Counted from the first letter of the stretch, positions 45,716-55,412 are shown. The stretch is DNA of 64,000 bases from Prolixibacteraceae bacterium JC049 (GCA_023369685.1 SACZ01000002.1:124001-188000), one strand, 5' to 3'. Numbers and translations: made by a program. The notes: generated by a model from the letters alone, not told the origin.

Positions 45716-45750
45716 CCAAATAAATTGCAACAATTTAACAACAAAGACAG

Positions 45751-46932
45751 ATGAAAAGATACATACTAATATCAACAATACTCTTTTGTAGTTTATTTCT
45801 ACTATATAATTCTTGTATTGAATCATACAATCCAAATCTTAAAGGAGCAAGATTTGACAAGCAACTAGTAGTTGAAGGACGTATTACAACAAAAGCAGAA
45901 CCTTATCAGGTAAAGCTATCAAGAACAGTATCTGTAGACACGACCTACTATTTTGATCCGGTAGAAAATGCAGAAATCAGAATCCATGAGGTTGGAGGAA
46001 GCGTAGCTCAGCTAAGTGAAATTAAGCCTGGAATTTATCAAACTACTGATAAAAATTTTATTGGAAAAGCGGGACATACTTATTCTTTAGAAATAATCAC
46101 TAATGATGGTAAAGAATACGAATCAAACGATATTACCATTATTCCTGCTCCTGAAATCGACAAAGTTTATTTTGAAGAACTTGAAGACTATATCTATATC
46201 AATGACATAAAGTTTCCGATAAAAAAACTAAAAATACTTCTGGACAGCTCAGACCCATCCAATCAATGTAAACATCTAAAGTGGGAATATCAAGAAGGAT
46301 GGCAACACAATATCGAGGCAGAACTCAACATGGATGACGCAAAGCGCTATTGTTGGAAAGAAGATATTTCTAAAGAAATTCTGATTGGCACATCCGAAAA
46401 TCTTTCTACTAGTAGAATCTTAAACAAGGAAATTAAAACAATCTCCTCGAAGGATACTCGATTAAGAAGAAATTATGGAATCTTTATCAAACAATACTCT
46501 TTGAGTAAAAATACTTATGAATATTGGAAAAAATTACAAGAAATAAATCAGAATTCCGGAAGTATACACGACAAGATGCCTTACTCGGTATATGGTAATA
46601 TTACCTGTTGCTCAACCAGTCAAAAAGCCTTAGGATATTTTGAGGCATCTGATATTAAAGAAAAATTCTTCAAAATTAAACGGACAGATCACAACCTAAG
46701 AGCTGAGTATCCATTTAAAAGCTGTGATTACGACACTCTTGCTAAAGAAGCTGATAACAATCCCTACAATGATGCTTCTGTTATTCATTACCAACATGAA
46801 AGAGGAGAAGCTTTTATTTTAGGAATCCTTAAACAAGAAATGGGACGAGAATCGTGGATTGTATCTCAAAGTATAACATGTACTGATTGTAGAGAAACAG
46901 CTAACTCTAAGAAGCCAGATTTCTGGCAATAA
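45751..46932 (+). CDS. DUF4249 lipoprotein
   Basis: The 393-residue lipoprotein (lipobox LYNSC, about Cys22) fits DUF4249: an N-terminal beta-sandwich (LVVEGRITTKAEPYQVKLSRT, PVENAEIRIHE, GHTYSLEIITNDGKEYES) and a longer C-terminal part with Cys pairs (GNITCCSTSQKALGYFEAS, CTDCRE). DUF4249 proteins are typically encoded after TonB receptors and are presumed surface partners. It starts 35 bases after the receptor stop and is in the same operon. Confidence 0.82.
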   Translation: MKRYILISTILFCSLFLLYNSCIESYNPNLKGARFDKQLVVEGRITTKAEPYQVKLSRTVSVDTTYYFDPVENAEIRIHEVGGSVAQLSEIKPGIYQTTDKNFIGKAGHTYSLEIITNDGKEYESNDITIIPAPEIDKVYFEELEDYIYINDIKFPIKKLKILLDSSDPSNQCKHLKWEYQEGWQHNIEAELNMDDAKRYCWKEDISKEILIGTSENLSTSRILNKEIKTISSKDTRLRRNYGIFIKQYSLSKNTYEYWKKLQEINQNSGSIHDKMPYSVYGNITCCSTSQKALGYFEASDIKEKFFKIKRTDHNLRAEYPFKSCDYDTLAKEADNNPYNDASVIHYQHERGEAFILGILKQEMGRESWIVSQSITCTDCRETANSKKPDFWQ

Positions 46933-46958
46933 TTTTTCTTAATTCAAAAGCATTAGCG

Positions 46959-48635
46959 ATGAAACATAGCATATACCTATCAATAACAATACTCTTAATA
47001 AGTCTAAACATATCTGCGCAAAAAGTAGCTCTACCACATGATCAACTTGCAATGCATCTTAATAAAGGGTGTTACTTTTCCGGAGAAGTAATATGGTTTA
47101 AACTCTATAACCTAAATTTAGATCAAAAAAAACTAAGTAATTCCAGCGAGATTGGTTTTATTGAATTGATTAACTCTAAAAATCACTCAATAATAAGACA
47201 AAAAGTACGATTAATAAATGGTGCTGGATTTGGAGATATTAGAATTCCTGATTCATTATCGACATCTTTCTACAACATTGTCTTTTATACCAATTTAATT
47301 AAAAACTATGGCGAGGATTATTTTTGTCAATCGAAAATTGCCATAATTAATCCAGATCAACAGATAGAAGAAACACATGAGAATTTAGAAGTTTTAACGC
47401 CTCTTTCTACAAAATTCAATTCAAACATTCGAATTACTACTAATAAAAAGAACTATAAACCCAGAGAAGAAGTAACAGTATCTATTAATAAAATAGTTCC
47501 AGCAAAAAACATAGAAAATTATTCAATTTCCATAAGCTCCAAGGAACCCTACATTTTCAGCAATAGCGTATGGAATAGGGGAGAATTAACCCATGGAACT
47601 CCCAATTTAGAACATTATCCAGATTATACCGGGGTAGTTTTTTCTGGTAAGGTAGCTAACACAAATGAAGATCCGATTAAAGATATTGATGTATTAATTT
47701 CGTCTCCTGACAGAAAAGTAAAACTTTATCATGGTAGATCAAATGCCAAAGGAGAGTTCAACGTATTATTACCTGTTGAATACGGTAAAAAAGATATGAT
47801 TTTAACGACATCTGAAAATTGCAATATTAGCTTAACCGAGAGTTATTGGAGCAATTTTAAATCCTTGAAAAAAAATAAAAATCTAACACTGAATAATAAA
47901 AATTCCGAATACATTAAACAACAATTCGTTAATTATCAACTAGCTCGTAAATTCAAATTTAAAAAGAGAGAACTACAAGTAGTTCCCTCAAAAAAGGAAA
48001 AAGGACTTAGTTTTTATGGTAAGCCTCATCAGCACCTAAAATTGGATAACTATGTTGAACTTGATTCCCTGCCAGAATATTTCTATGAACTAATTCCAAG
48101 CATTCGTTTATCGAAAAAGAAAAAGTCATATTATATGAAAGCAGCTCACCCTATTTTCAGAACATACCTTCAAGAAACTCCAACACTATTTGTTGACGGT
48201 GTATACTATGACAATATTGAAGAAGTTGCCAAGCTCAACCATAAACTGATCGATTTTATTGAGGTAGTTCCGGAAGAATACTACTACAAACAATCTAAAT
48301 TCTACGGAATAGTAAGTATTTTCACTCGAGCAGCAAATTTTAGTTCACTTCCCATGCTTCCCAATGCCACAAGAGTAACCTATCCTATTTGTGAGTTTCC
48401 ATCAAAATTTATACTCCCTACCTATAGTAATGCCAAATTGAAACAAAACCAAATTCCAGATCTAAGAACAACTCTATGCTGGAAACCTAATGTGATAATT
48501 CCTGTGCAATCGAAAAAAACAGATATAAGTTTTTACACTGGCGACATTGAAGGGACATACACCATAACAGTATGTGGTGTAAACGCAAAAGGAGAATTTG
48601 TTCAGGCTCAGAAAGAGATAACTGTAAAGGAGTAA
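46959..48635 (+). CDS. Secreted macroglobulin (MG2)-like protein with plug-like C-terminal segment
   Basis: The 558-residue exported protein has a signal peptide (to about residue 20) and an MG2-like domain (about 25-130; LAMHLNKGCYFSGEVIWFKLYNL, GFGDIRIPDSLSTSFYNIVFYTNL) like those of bacterial alpha-2-macroglobulin relatives. A carboxypeptidase-regulatory-like domain (about 225-285) follows. Residues about 405-455 (LFVDGVYYDNIEE, then FIEVVPEEYYYKQSKFYGIV) resemble a degenerate TonB plug. There is no barrel. Related Bacteroidota proteins are longer (about 800 residues), so this is a short form. It is the last gene of the operon. The role is unknown; the MG2 fold hints at protein binding. 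Confidence 0.6.
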   Translation: MKHSIYLSITILLISLNISAQKVALPHDQLAMHLNKGCYFSGEVIWFKLYNLNLDQKKLSNSSEIGFIELINSKNHSIIRQKVRLINGAGFGDIRIPDSLSTSFYNIVFYTNLIKNYGEDYFCQSKIAIINPDQQIEETHENLEVLTPLSTKFNSNIRITTNKKNYKPREEVTVSINKIVPAKNIENYSISISSKEPYIFSNSVWNRGELTHGTPNLEHYPDYTGVVFSGKVANTNEDPIKDIDVLISSPDRKVKLYHGRSNAKGEFNVLLPVEYGKKDMILTTSENCNISLTESYWSNFKSLKKNKNLTLNNKNSEYIKQQFVNYQLARKFKFKKRELQVVPSKKEKGLSFYGKPHQHLKLDNYVELDSLPEYFYELIPSIRLSKKKKSYYMKAAHPIFRTYLQETPTLFVDGVYYDNIEEVAKLNHKLIDFIEVVPEEYYYKQSKFYGIVSIFTRAANFSSLPMLPNATRVTYPICEFPSKFILPTYSNAKLKQNQIPDLRTTLCWKPNVIIPVQSKKTDISFYTGDIEGTYTITVCGVNAKGEFVQAQKEITVKE

Positions 48636-48669
48636 CAGCTATATCGTCAATTAAATTGCTTTAACAGTG

Positions 48670-48699
48670 TTGTTTAATGTCAAAAAAAATGTATTTTTG
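48670..48699 (+). promoter_or_regulatory. Promoter of rpsP
   Basis: TTG at 48670-48672, exactly 19 bases, then TATTTTTG at 48692-48699, followed by CAG. This textbook Bacteroidota promoter gives a leader of about 45 bases. Confidence 0.85.
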
Positions 48700-48748
48700 C
48701 AGTCGCTATTAAAAGTAGGTAATATTAATACTTTAAAAACAAAACAAA

Positions 48749-49300
48749 ATGCCAACTAAAATTAGATTAGCAAGACATGGACGTAAGCGTCACGCTTACT
48801 ATCACATTGTTGTAGCAGATAGCAGAGCGCCACGTGATGGTAAATACATTGAGCGTATTGGATCATACAATCCGAACACCAATCCTGCTACCATCGAACT
48901 AGATTTCGAAAAGGCATTGAAATGGGTTCAAACAGGTGCACAGCCTACTGATACTGCAAGAGCGATTCTTTCGTACGAAGGTGTTATGATGAAAAAACAC
49001 TTATTGGGCGGAGTAAGAAAAGGAGCATTCGACGAAGCTGAAGCTGAAAAGCGTTTTACTGCCTGGAAAGAAGGTAAAGACGCTAAAATTCAGTCTAAGA
49101 AAGACAAATTGGCTGCTGACAAAGCAGAAGATACTAAGTCTCGCTTAGCTGCTGAAGCTGAAGTAAACGAAAAGAGAAAAGCTGATATCGCTGCTAAAAA
49201 TGCTGAACTAGCTGCTGAGGCCGAAGCTGCCGCTGCAGAAGCATCAGCTGAAGAAGCTGCCGATGAAGCTGGATCTGAAGAAGAGAATGCTGAAGCTTAA
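48749..49300 (+). CDS. rpsP: 30S ribosomal protein S16
   Basis: The first 80 or so residues are a normal S16 ([39 protein letters not shown]), which helps assemble the 30S body. The remaining 100 residues are a highly charged, Ala/Glu/Lys-rich tail predicted to be helical or disordered. Bacteroidota S16 proteins often carry such tails, so 183 residues is not abnormal for the group, though it is twice the E. coli length. It has its own promoter and terminator, and rimM follows. Confidence 0.97.
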   Translation: MPTKIRLARHGRKRHAYYHIVVADSRAPRDGKYIERIGSYNPNTNPATIELDFEKALKWVQTGAQPTDTARAILSYEGVMMKKHLLGGVRKGAFDEAEAEKRFTAWKEGKDAKIQSKKDKLAADKAEDTKSRLAAEAEVNEKRKADIAAKNAELAAEAEAAAAEASAEEAADEAGSEEENAEA

Positions 49301-49340
49301 TTCTGTTATTGAAGAAACTATTCTTAAACAGATAAAACGA

Positions 49341-49369
49341 AGCGGTGGATTTAATCCATCGCTTTTTTT
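49341..49369 (+). terminator. Terminator of rpsP
   Basis: AGCGGTGGA pairs with TCCATCGCT (9 bp, one wobble) around TTTAA, followed by seven Ts. The T-run runs directly into the rimM -7 box. Confidence 0.85.
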
Positions 49370-49376
49370 ATTTTTG
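49369..49376 (+). promoter_or_regulatory. -7 box of rimM abutting the rpsP terminator
   Basis: TATTTTTG fits TAnnTTTG and ends 5 bases before the rimM ATG, so the mRNA would be leaderless or nearly so. There is no -33 TTG because the terminator stem occupies that site. Confidence 0.4.
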
Positions 49377-49381
49377 CAATT

Positions 49382-49915
49382 ATGGAAACCATTGAAAAAG
49401 CAAAATGCGTAGAAGTTGGGTTCGTACAAAAAACCCACGGAATTGATGGAGAACTAACGCTTCAAATTTCAGGAGGTTTAATGGATACCTTCGATGAAGT
49501 CGATATTATTTTCTTCGAAATCGATGGACTACTTGTTCCTTTCTTTCCGGATGTAATTCGCATTCGTAGTCAAAAAATGGCTACTATTCAGTTTGATGAC
49601 CTTGCATCTCTTGAAAAAGCAGTTGAATTTGTTGGGTGTAAAGTTTTTGTCGAACGTGATGATGTAGTTGCAGACGACACTCGCTTTCAACCCGAATTAA
49701 TTATTGGATTTTCAGTGGACGATATCAATAAAGGACACTTGGGAAAAATTGCCAATGTAAGCGATTACTCAGGAAATGTTCTACTTGACATCGAGAAAGA
49801 AAATGGAGATCTAATAATGCTTCCTTTAAGTGAAGATTTCATCAGAGGATTTGACGAAGCAGAAGCATTAATTACTGTTGAATGTCCCGATGGACTTCTT
49901 GACTTATTTGAATAA
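49382..49915 (+). CDS. rimM: Ribosome maturation factor RimM
   Basis: The 177-residue protein matches RimM, which binds S19 and helps mature the 30S head. It has the N-terminal barrel (CVEVGFVQKTHGIDGELTLQ) and the C-terminal PRC-barrel (ELIIGFSVDDINKGHLGKIANVSDYSGNVLLDIE, LPLSEDFIRGFDEA). No Shine-Dalgarno sequence precedes the ATG, which lies 13 bases after the rpsP terminator T-run. The usual trmD and rplS partners do not follow. Confidence 0.93.
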   Translation: METIEKAKCVEVGFVQKTHGIDGELTLQISGGLMDTFDEVDIIFFEIDGLLVPFFPDVIRIRSQKMATIQFDDLASLEKAVEFVGCKVFVERDDVVADDTRFQPELIIGFSVDDINKGHLGKIANVSDYSGNVLLDIEKENGDLIMLPLSEDFIRGFDEAEALITVECPDGLLDLFE

Positions 49916-49950
49916 AGAAAGGGTTATCAAACGACAACCCTTTCTTTATT
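49911..49950. terminator. Long bidirectional terminator between rimM and the sortilin-like gene
   Basis: A perfect 15-bp stem (49911-49925 with 49936-49950, core AAAGAAAGGGTT/AACCCTTTCTTT) has a 10-base loop. It includes the rimM stop codon and serves both convergent genes. Confidence 0.88.
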
Positions 49951-49966
49951 TTCTATTTAAATTCTT

Positions 49967-52900
49967 CTATTTAATTACTTGAATTTTGTGCGTGCTTCTT
50001 TTTGTACCACTTACTACTTCCAAGAAGTAATTTCCGGATGTTAATCCATTTACATCCCATTTGTAAGTTCTCGTACTTGCATCTACACTCTTACTATGAA
50101 CTAACTTTCCTGTTGCTGCCCATAGCTTCATTTCAACCTTACCATTGAGTTTATTATCAAATTGTACATTGAAATATTCTTTCGCAGGATTTGGATACAC
50201 AATTGTATTTGCCAACTCGTTTACCTCATTACTGGTAAATTGCTCTCGCTGGATTTCAACATTATCAATTGCCCAACCCCAGCCGGCGGTATATGGATCA
50301 GAATGCAATTTAAAACGAAGTAGGATCACATCTCCTTCAGCAAAATACTCTAATAAATCGACACGATGAGTTGTATATAAATCATCTTTAGGAGTTCCAT
50401 TTTCGTCATTAATACCTAAATCTGAAGCTTTGGCCTTTATAGAGTTGAAGTCATAACCTGCTCCAATATCCTTCCAATTTATTCCATCCTTAGTTCCTTG
50501 AACAACCACATAGTCATAAAAATCACTATTTCCATATGCAACATTAACCTCTCCTTTTTCCACCATTGGAATATCATCATACTGCAACCATGCCTTACCA
50601 TCACTTGCTCTAGGAGTAATAGTTATTGGTTTTTTCAAAGTATAAGTAAAATCTTTATTCGTTGCGTATGGGTGAGCAGAGTGAATCGCCCGGCCAGTTA
50701 ATGCAGAATTAGTAGTTACAGAAAATCCTGTACCAAAGAAATCAGTAGTAGCATCTCCATCAAAGTTATTGGCATAAGTGCTAACTGGCTCTGAGAAACG
50801 AATAATATCCATATCTACTTTACCAGAATAATGAGCGACTTCATCTTTGAATCCTTTTAATTGCACCGAGACCTCATCTGTTTCTGGCAAGTCAAACATC
50901 ATAATACCATTTTCTTCTATTGCCAAATCAGTGGTTATTCTCTTTGCAACTACATCGTTTACCATTAAATGTACAGAGTCGTACAACGAAGGGTATTTAT
51001 ATTTAACAATTCCTTCTGATTTTGGATTTACACCTGTACCTGCAATGATTGGTGCCTGAGGCACTGTTGATAAATCTGGAATAGTAACAGCCCATATACC
51101 TCTTCCATGTGTAGCTAAAACAACCTGATTGCCCCTAACCTTTATATCCCAAATTGATACCGCAGGCAATCCATTATTAGAATATTGCCAAGTAGCACCT
51201 TCGTCTTTCGATATAAAAAGGCCTATCTCTGTTCCAACCCATATCTCTTTAGTATTATATGGCATAACCTGAAGAGCATAAACAGCTACATCTGGAAAGC
51301 CATTAGTACTAACAGAACCTTCATTAAAACCTGATATGTCATTCCAAGTTTGTCCTTTATCATCAGTTCTTAGAACCTTAGGTCTTCCCTGAAAGCTGAA
51401 TAAAGCAAAAGCTGTATTCGGTTTTGTCGGATGAGTTTCTAATCCAGAAAGGTTTCCTAAAACACGGCTATATTTTTGTGTCGCTTGGAAAGTTTTTCCT
51501 CCATCTGAAGAGAAATATACAGTTCCTGAAGTAGACATTCTACATCCCCCCCAAACATTCTGAGGATTCGACTGAGATATTGCAACTTTTCCACTTCCTC
51601 CATATCCCCAATCTGAAGAAATAGATACAGTACTCCATGTTTTACCAAAATCTTCAGATCTAGAAATTCCTGATGGTCCTACCATAAATAAACGATCTGG
51701 AGTTGTTGGGCTATTGGCTATTTGTGTTATAAATGGAGCTTTTCCATCTCCAACATCTACCAAGTTATCAGAAGACGTAAGAGATCCAAAGTTTTGCCCT
51801 CCATTATACGAAACGTATAATCTATTGTGATACAAAGAAGTTATCAGTTTATTCGGATCTGTACTATGCCATACGACATCAAAACCGTCACCTCCAGAAG
51901 CTTCTTTCCACCCACTTAATGGGGTTGGATTCTCTGGAGAAAGCCATGAACCATTATCCTGTGTTCCTCCTAAATACCTATCCATAGAAGGATGCTTATC
52001 TACTCCATAAAACTGTGTTGTATTATAGCCATTTGTAGGGTTCTTCCATGTAGACCCACCATTATCACTATAACCTACACCACCATCATTAGCAACTACA
52101 ATACGAAATGGCTCTCCAACTCCTTTAGTAATTTGAATATTATGGTTATCTGCATGAACATATGGAGCTCCATTTCCTGCCCAGTGTGCAATCATTTGTG
52201 AACTCAAATTTTGCTTTTTAGAAACTGTTTTATTTAAGTATATCTTTGACTCTGGCAATGAGCTAGGATTCCACGTATATCCATCCTTGGCAATTGGCCA
52301 GATCATGACCATCTCATTATATGTTTGACCAGCAGTTTTTGCTATTAAATTATTTGGAGTTTCGCTATAAGTAACGGAATGAATAAAAATATATTCACGT
52401 CCAATTCCTGCATCATCATCATGTCGAGTAAGGTTAAATCCGCCGCTTCTATCTTGATCTCGGAATGAAACCATTAACTGACGATTGTTATCAGTATCCC
52501 AGACCTCAAAAGGAACTTCAACATAGTCTCTGTAAGCATATGCTGCATTTGACACACCACTTGTTGCCCCTTGAGGAACAGTAAATCGATATGCTTTCTG
52601 CGATTTATTCGGGCCAAACCTTACTTCGAAAGATGAAATAGTAACATCCCCATCTATCTTTAAGTCCATTCCTCCATCAAGATAATTACCTTTGAAGTTT
52701 ACAAAACTTAAAAACGACTCAGTCCCCTCAACTCCGGCACTGTAAACCACATCATCATTGGTTCCTTCTCCTGTTACCGTTACCTTATATAGATTAACTC
52801 CTCCAATAAATAATTGCTTATGATTATCTGGAGAAACTGCAAGGGTATTATCATACCATCCCTGGCCACTCAAAAATTTATCGGTATTGCCTGAAGTTAC

Positions 52901-53962
52901 TGCTGATGAACTCCATGTTGCTCCGGAGTCATAAGAAATAAATAACTCTGAATCCTCATTTAACGCATAAATTGTACTTGGAGTGTTAGGAGCAATAGCC
53001 AATTCATAACGACCATTTCCTTTTTGCAGAACAACTTCCCAATTTTCTCCTGCGTCAACTGATTTCAATACACCAACTCCGTTCGATCCCGCATATTGAA
53101 TATTAAAATCCTGTGGATTAAATACAATATGCTGAATTCGTGTACTATTAGTAAACTTCTTATTCCATGTGACACCACCGTCTGTTGTTTTAAGTATTCC
53201 TGTATTAGTAACAGCAACAACGATATCTGCATTTGATGGATCAATTATTAAACGGTTCACATACTTAAAATCTGCACTAGTAGTAGTTGACTCAAGCTGC
53301 ATCCAAGTATTTCCTCTATCTGTCGATTTCAACATACCTGCACCACGAATAGCATCGGTATTAAAAAAGCCCTCCCCTGTTCCGGCATATAATATATCAT
53401 GGTTAGAACCAGCCATCTCAACACAAACAGTTGATAAGTTTGGTAGGTTTGGAGTAAGATTTGTCCAGCTCTCTCCAGCATCAGTTGTTCGCCAGATTCC
53501 ACCTCCAACAGATCCTGTAATCCATGTATTCTTAGTTGCATCATCAGGATCAATAACCAAACCTCTTGTTCTTCCACTCACATTCCCCGGACCAAGTTCC
53601 TTCCATTCTAAAGTGGCATTTTCTTCGCCAATCATTCTAGCTGAAGGACGCTGAATATTATCCTGAGCTTTTTTCAACTCAGCTAATTGGTAGTTAGCAG
53701 GATAAGTTGGGTTTTCAGCACCTTCAGGTGTTCTAATTGCATGATGATATTTAATATACTCAGAAGGTTTGTCTGGCTTCGCATAGCCTTTAGCTCTTCT
53801 TTTCAATTTTCTATCTACTTCTTGCTGTCGTAACTCCTTTCCTGTAAAAAATTTCTTCTTCCGCAGGATAGGAACTTCCTCTTCTTTCGTTTTTAGGGTA
53901 ACCAAAATCCCTACTGACAGTATTGCAGCAGCGGTTAATAGTAAAAATCGTTTCATATGCAT
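49967..53962 (-). CDS. Giant secreted sortilin/BNR-repeat protein with T9SS sorting domain
   Basis: The 1331-residue protein has an N-terminal membrane signal (LLLTAAAILSVGILVTL), a basic linker, two blocks of Asp-box/BNR repeats typical of Vps10/sortilin-like ten-bladed propellers (GGGIWRTTDAGESWTNL, GILKTTDGGVTWNK, LFISKDEGATWQYS), an inserted beta domain (about 390-520), a jelly-roll near the end (about 1090-1245) and a T9SS type A sorting domain (VYPNPAKEYFNVQF). It is exported by T9SS to the surface. Family members include proteins annotated as glycosyl hydrolases, but no sialidase catalytic set is evident, so a binding or scaffold role is as likely. Its ATG overlaps the stop of the upstream lipoprotein gene as TAATG. 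Confidence 0.85.
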   Translation of the reverse strand: MHMKRFLLLTAAAILSVGILVTLKTKEEEVPILRKKKFFTGKELRQQEVDRKLKRRAKGYAKPDKPSEYIKYHHAIRTPEGAENPTYPANYQLAELKKAQDNIQRPSARMIGEENATLEWKELGPGNVSGRTRGLVIDPDDATKNTWITGSVGGGIWRTTDAGESWTNLTPNLPNLSTVCVEMAGSNHDILYAGTGEGFFNTDAIRGAGMLKSTDRGNTWMQLESTTTSADFKYVNRLIIDPSNADIVVAVTNTGILKTTDGGVTWNKKFTNSTRIQHIVFNPQDFNIQYAGSNGVGVLKSVDAGENWEVVLQKGNGRYELAIAPNTPSTIYALNEDSELFISYDSGATWSSSAVTSGNTDKFLSGQGWYDNTLAVSPDNHKQLFIGGVNLYKVTVTGEGTNDDVVYSAGVEGTESFLSFVNFKGNYLDGGMDLKIDGDVTISSFEVRFGPNKSQKAYRFTVPQGATSGVSNAAYAYRDYVEVPFEVWDTDNNRQLMVSFRDQDRSGGFNLTRHDDDAGIGREYIFIHSVTYSETPNNLIAKTAGQTYNEMVMIWPIAKDGYTWNPSSLPESKIYLNKTVSKKQNLSSQMIAHWAGNGAPYVHADNHNIQITKGVGEPFRIVVANDGGVGYSDNGGSTWKNPTNGYNTTQFYGVDKHPSMDRYLGGTQDNGSWLSPENPTPLSGWKEASGGDGFDVVWHSTDPNKLITSLYHNRLYVSYNGGQNFGSLTSSDNLVDVGDGKAPFITQIANSPTTPDRLFMVGPSGISRSEDFGKTWSTVSISSDWGYGGSGKVAISQSNPQNVWGGCRMSTSGTVYFSSDGGKTFQATQKYSRVLGNLSGLETHPTKPNTAFALFSFQGRPKVLRTDDKGQTWNDISGFNEGSVSTNGFPDVAVYALQVMPYNTKEIWVGTEIGLFISKDEGATWQYSNNGLPAVSIWDIKVRGNQVVLATHGRGIWAVTIPDLSTVPQAPIIAGTGVNPKSEGIVKYKYPSLYDSVHLMVNDVVAKRITTDLAIEENGIMMFDLPETDEVSVQLKGFKDEVAHYSGKVDMDIIRFSEPVSTYANNFDGDATTDFFGTGFSVTTNSALTGRAIHSAHPYATNKDFTYTLKKPITITPRASDGKAWLQYDDIPMVEKGEVNVAYGNSDFYDYVVVQGTKDGINWKDIGAGYDFNSIKAKASDLGINDENGTPKDDLYTTHRVDLLEYFAEGDVILLRFKLHSDPYTAGWGWAIDNVEIQREQFTSNEVNELANTIVYPNPAKEYFNVQFDNKLNGKVEMKLWAATGKLVHSKSVDASTRTYKWDVNGLTSGNYFLEVVSGTKRSTHKIQVIK

Positions 53963-54360
53963 TAAAGGTTTGATAACAAGCGTTTCTTCCGCTTATGTTT
54001 CACATTATATAAGTATTCGGTATTATTATCTTCTGAATTAATCGACTGAACCGCAATTGAGAATTTGGCATGAATATTTTCGTCATCCCTCCAACTCACT
54101 TGCGCATCTCTAAGCTCATCAGTAAAAATTACTTTTTTCTCTTCTTTTGAAAAAACAGCAACATAAACCCTTTTAAAAGGATACTTTACTGTTGCATCAA
54201 TATTTTTCAATAATAAAAAGTAAGTTTCAGATTCATTAGGCAATGAAGTGTACTCCTTAAACTTCTCAGGGAAATTGATTTTAGAATTCACAACATTCTT
54301 TTTAGCTTGATTACATCCAAAAAACAAGATCAGTAGAATTAAGATTGATAATTGTTTCAT
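53962..54360 (-). CDS. Small hypothetical lipoprotein coupled to the sortilin-like gene
   Basis: The 132-residue lipoprotein (lipobox LFFGC, Cys16) is not a family I know. It has a mixed alpha/beta look and a very basic end (NVKHKRKKRLLSNL). Its TAA overlaps the ATG of the giant sortilin-like gene, implying translational coupling and a shared task, perhaps as a chaperone or anchor. It is divergent from era. Confidence 0.65.
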   Translation of the reverse strand: MKQLSILILLILFFGCNQAKKNVVNSKINFPEKFKEYTSLPNESETYFLLLKNIDATVKYPFKRVYVAVFSKEEKKVIFTDELRDAQVSWRDDENIHAKFSIAVQSINSEDNNTEYLYNVKHKRKKRLLSNL

Positions 54361-54485
54361 GATGATAATTATTTAGTTTTTCAATATAGGAAAAATTAGG
54401 TGATAAAAAGCAAGTATCTATCATATAACTATTAAGTGCATGCATCTGTTCAGAATTGATAAATAGTTACTTCGCAATTAATGAT

Positions 54486-54493
54486 TATCTTTG
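54486..54493 (+). promoter_or_regulatory. -7 box of the era-der operon
   Basis: TATCTTTG, followed by CGGCG, matches the consensus and is 34 bases before the chosen era ATG. No TTG lies at the optimal -33 distance. Confidence 0.5.
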
Positions 54494-54527
54494 CGGCGAA
54501 AATAAATTGGTTCATTTAGCATTTAAA

Positions 54528-55412
54528 ATGGCACATAAATCAGGATTCGTAAATATCGTAGGTAACCCCAACGTGGGTAAATCGACAATAATGAATGCAT
54601 TGGTGGGAGAAAAGATCTCCATTATCACTTCGAAAATGCAGACAACTCGTCACAGAATTAAGGGAATAGTTAGTGGAGATGATTTCCAAATTGTCTACTC
54701 TGATACTCCGGGGATTCTTAAACCCAATTACAAGCTTCAAGAGTCGATGATGACTTATGTTGATACTGCATTAACCGATGCTGATGTCATTTTGTATGTA
54801 ACCGACACTGTTGAAAAGAAAGATAAAAACCAGGAGTACATCGATAAAATTAAAAAATCGAAAGTACCAGTACTTCTTCTTTTAAACAAAATTGATCTTT
54901 CAAATCAAGAAGATGTTGCCGCTTTATACGATTACTGGAAAGAACAACTGCCTCAGGCATTCATCATTCCACTTTCGGCAAAAGAGAAATTCAATGTTTC
55001 TCCTATTTTCGACAAAATAATGGAGTTGATTCCGGAAGGACCGGCATTCTTCCCAAAAGATGATTTGACAGATAGAAATGAGCGTTTCTTTGTTCAGGAG
55101 ATTATTCGTGAGAAAATTCTTCTACATTATCAAAAAGAGATTCCTTACTCTGTAGAAATTGGAATTGAAAGCTTCAAAAACACTGAAGATTTATTAAATA
55201 TTGCAGCTGTTATCTATGTAAACCGTGACTCCCAAAAAGGAATTATTATTGGGCACAGAGGAAGCTCTTTGAAAAGAGTGGGAAGTGAAGCAAGGGCCGA
55301 TCTAGAAGAATTCTTTGGCAAGAAAATCTTTATGGAGCTTTTTGTTAAGGTAAAAAAAGGATGGCGCGATCAGGAAAATAGCTTACGCGGCTTTGGATAC
55401 GAACAACAATAA
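54528..55412 (+). CDS. era: GTPase Era
   Basis: The 294-residue GTPase binds the 3' end of 16S rRNA during 30S assembly. Motifs are G1 GNPNVGKST, G3 DTPG, G4 NKID and a C-terminal KH domain with GIIIGHRGSSLKRVGSEARADLE. The ATG at 54528 (MAHKSGFVNIVGNPNVGKS) is chosen because the frame upstream to 54456 includes the promoter. It is followed after 32 bases by der. Confidence 0.96.
   Translation: MAHKSGFVNIVGNPNVGKSTIMNALVGEKISIITSKMQTTRHRIKGIVSGDDFQIVYSDTPGILKPNYKLQESMMTYVDTALTDADVILYVTDTVEKKDKNQEYIDKIKKSKVPVLLLLNKIDLSNQEDVAALYDYWKEQLPQAFIIPLSAKEKFNVSPIFDKIMELIPEGPAFFPKDDLTDRNERFFVQEIIREKILLHYQKEIPYSVEIGIESFKNTEDLLNIAAVIYVNRDSQKGIIIGHRGSSLKRVGSEARADLEEFFGKKIFMELFVKVKKGWRDQENSLRGFGYEQQ

Noticed and set aside
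54456-54527. N-terminal extension of Era
   Set aside because: It includes the -7 box, and Era proteins start just before the P-loop as at 54528.
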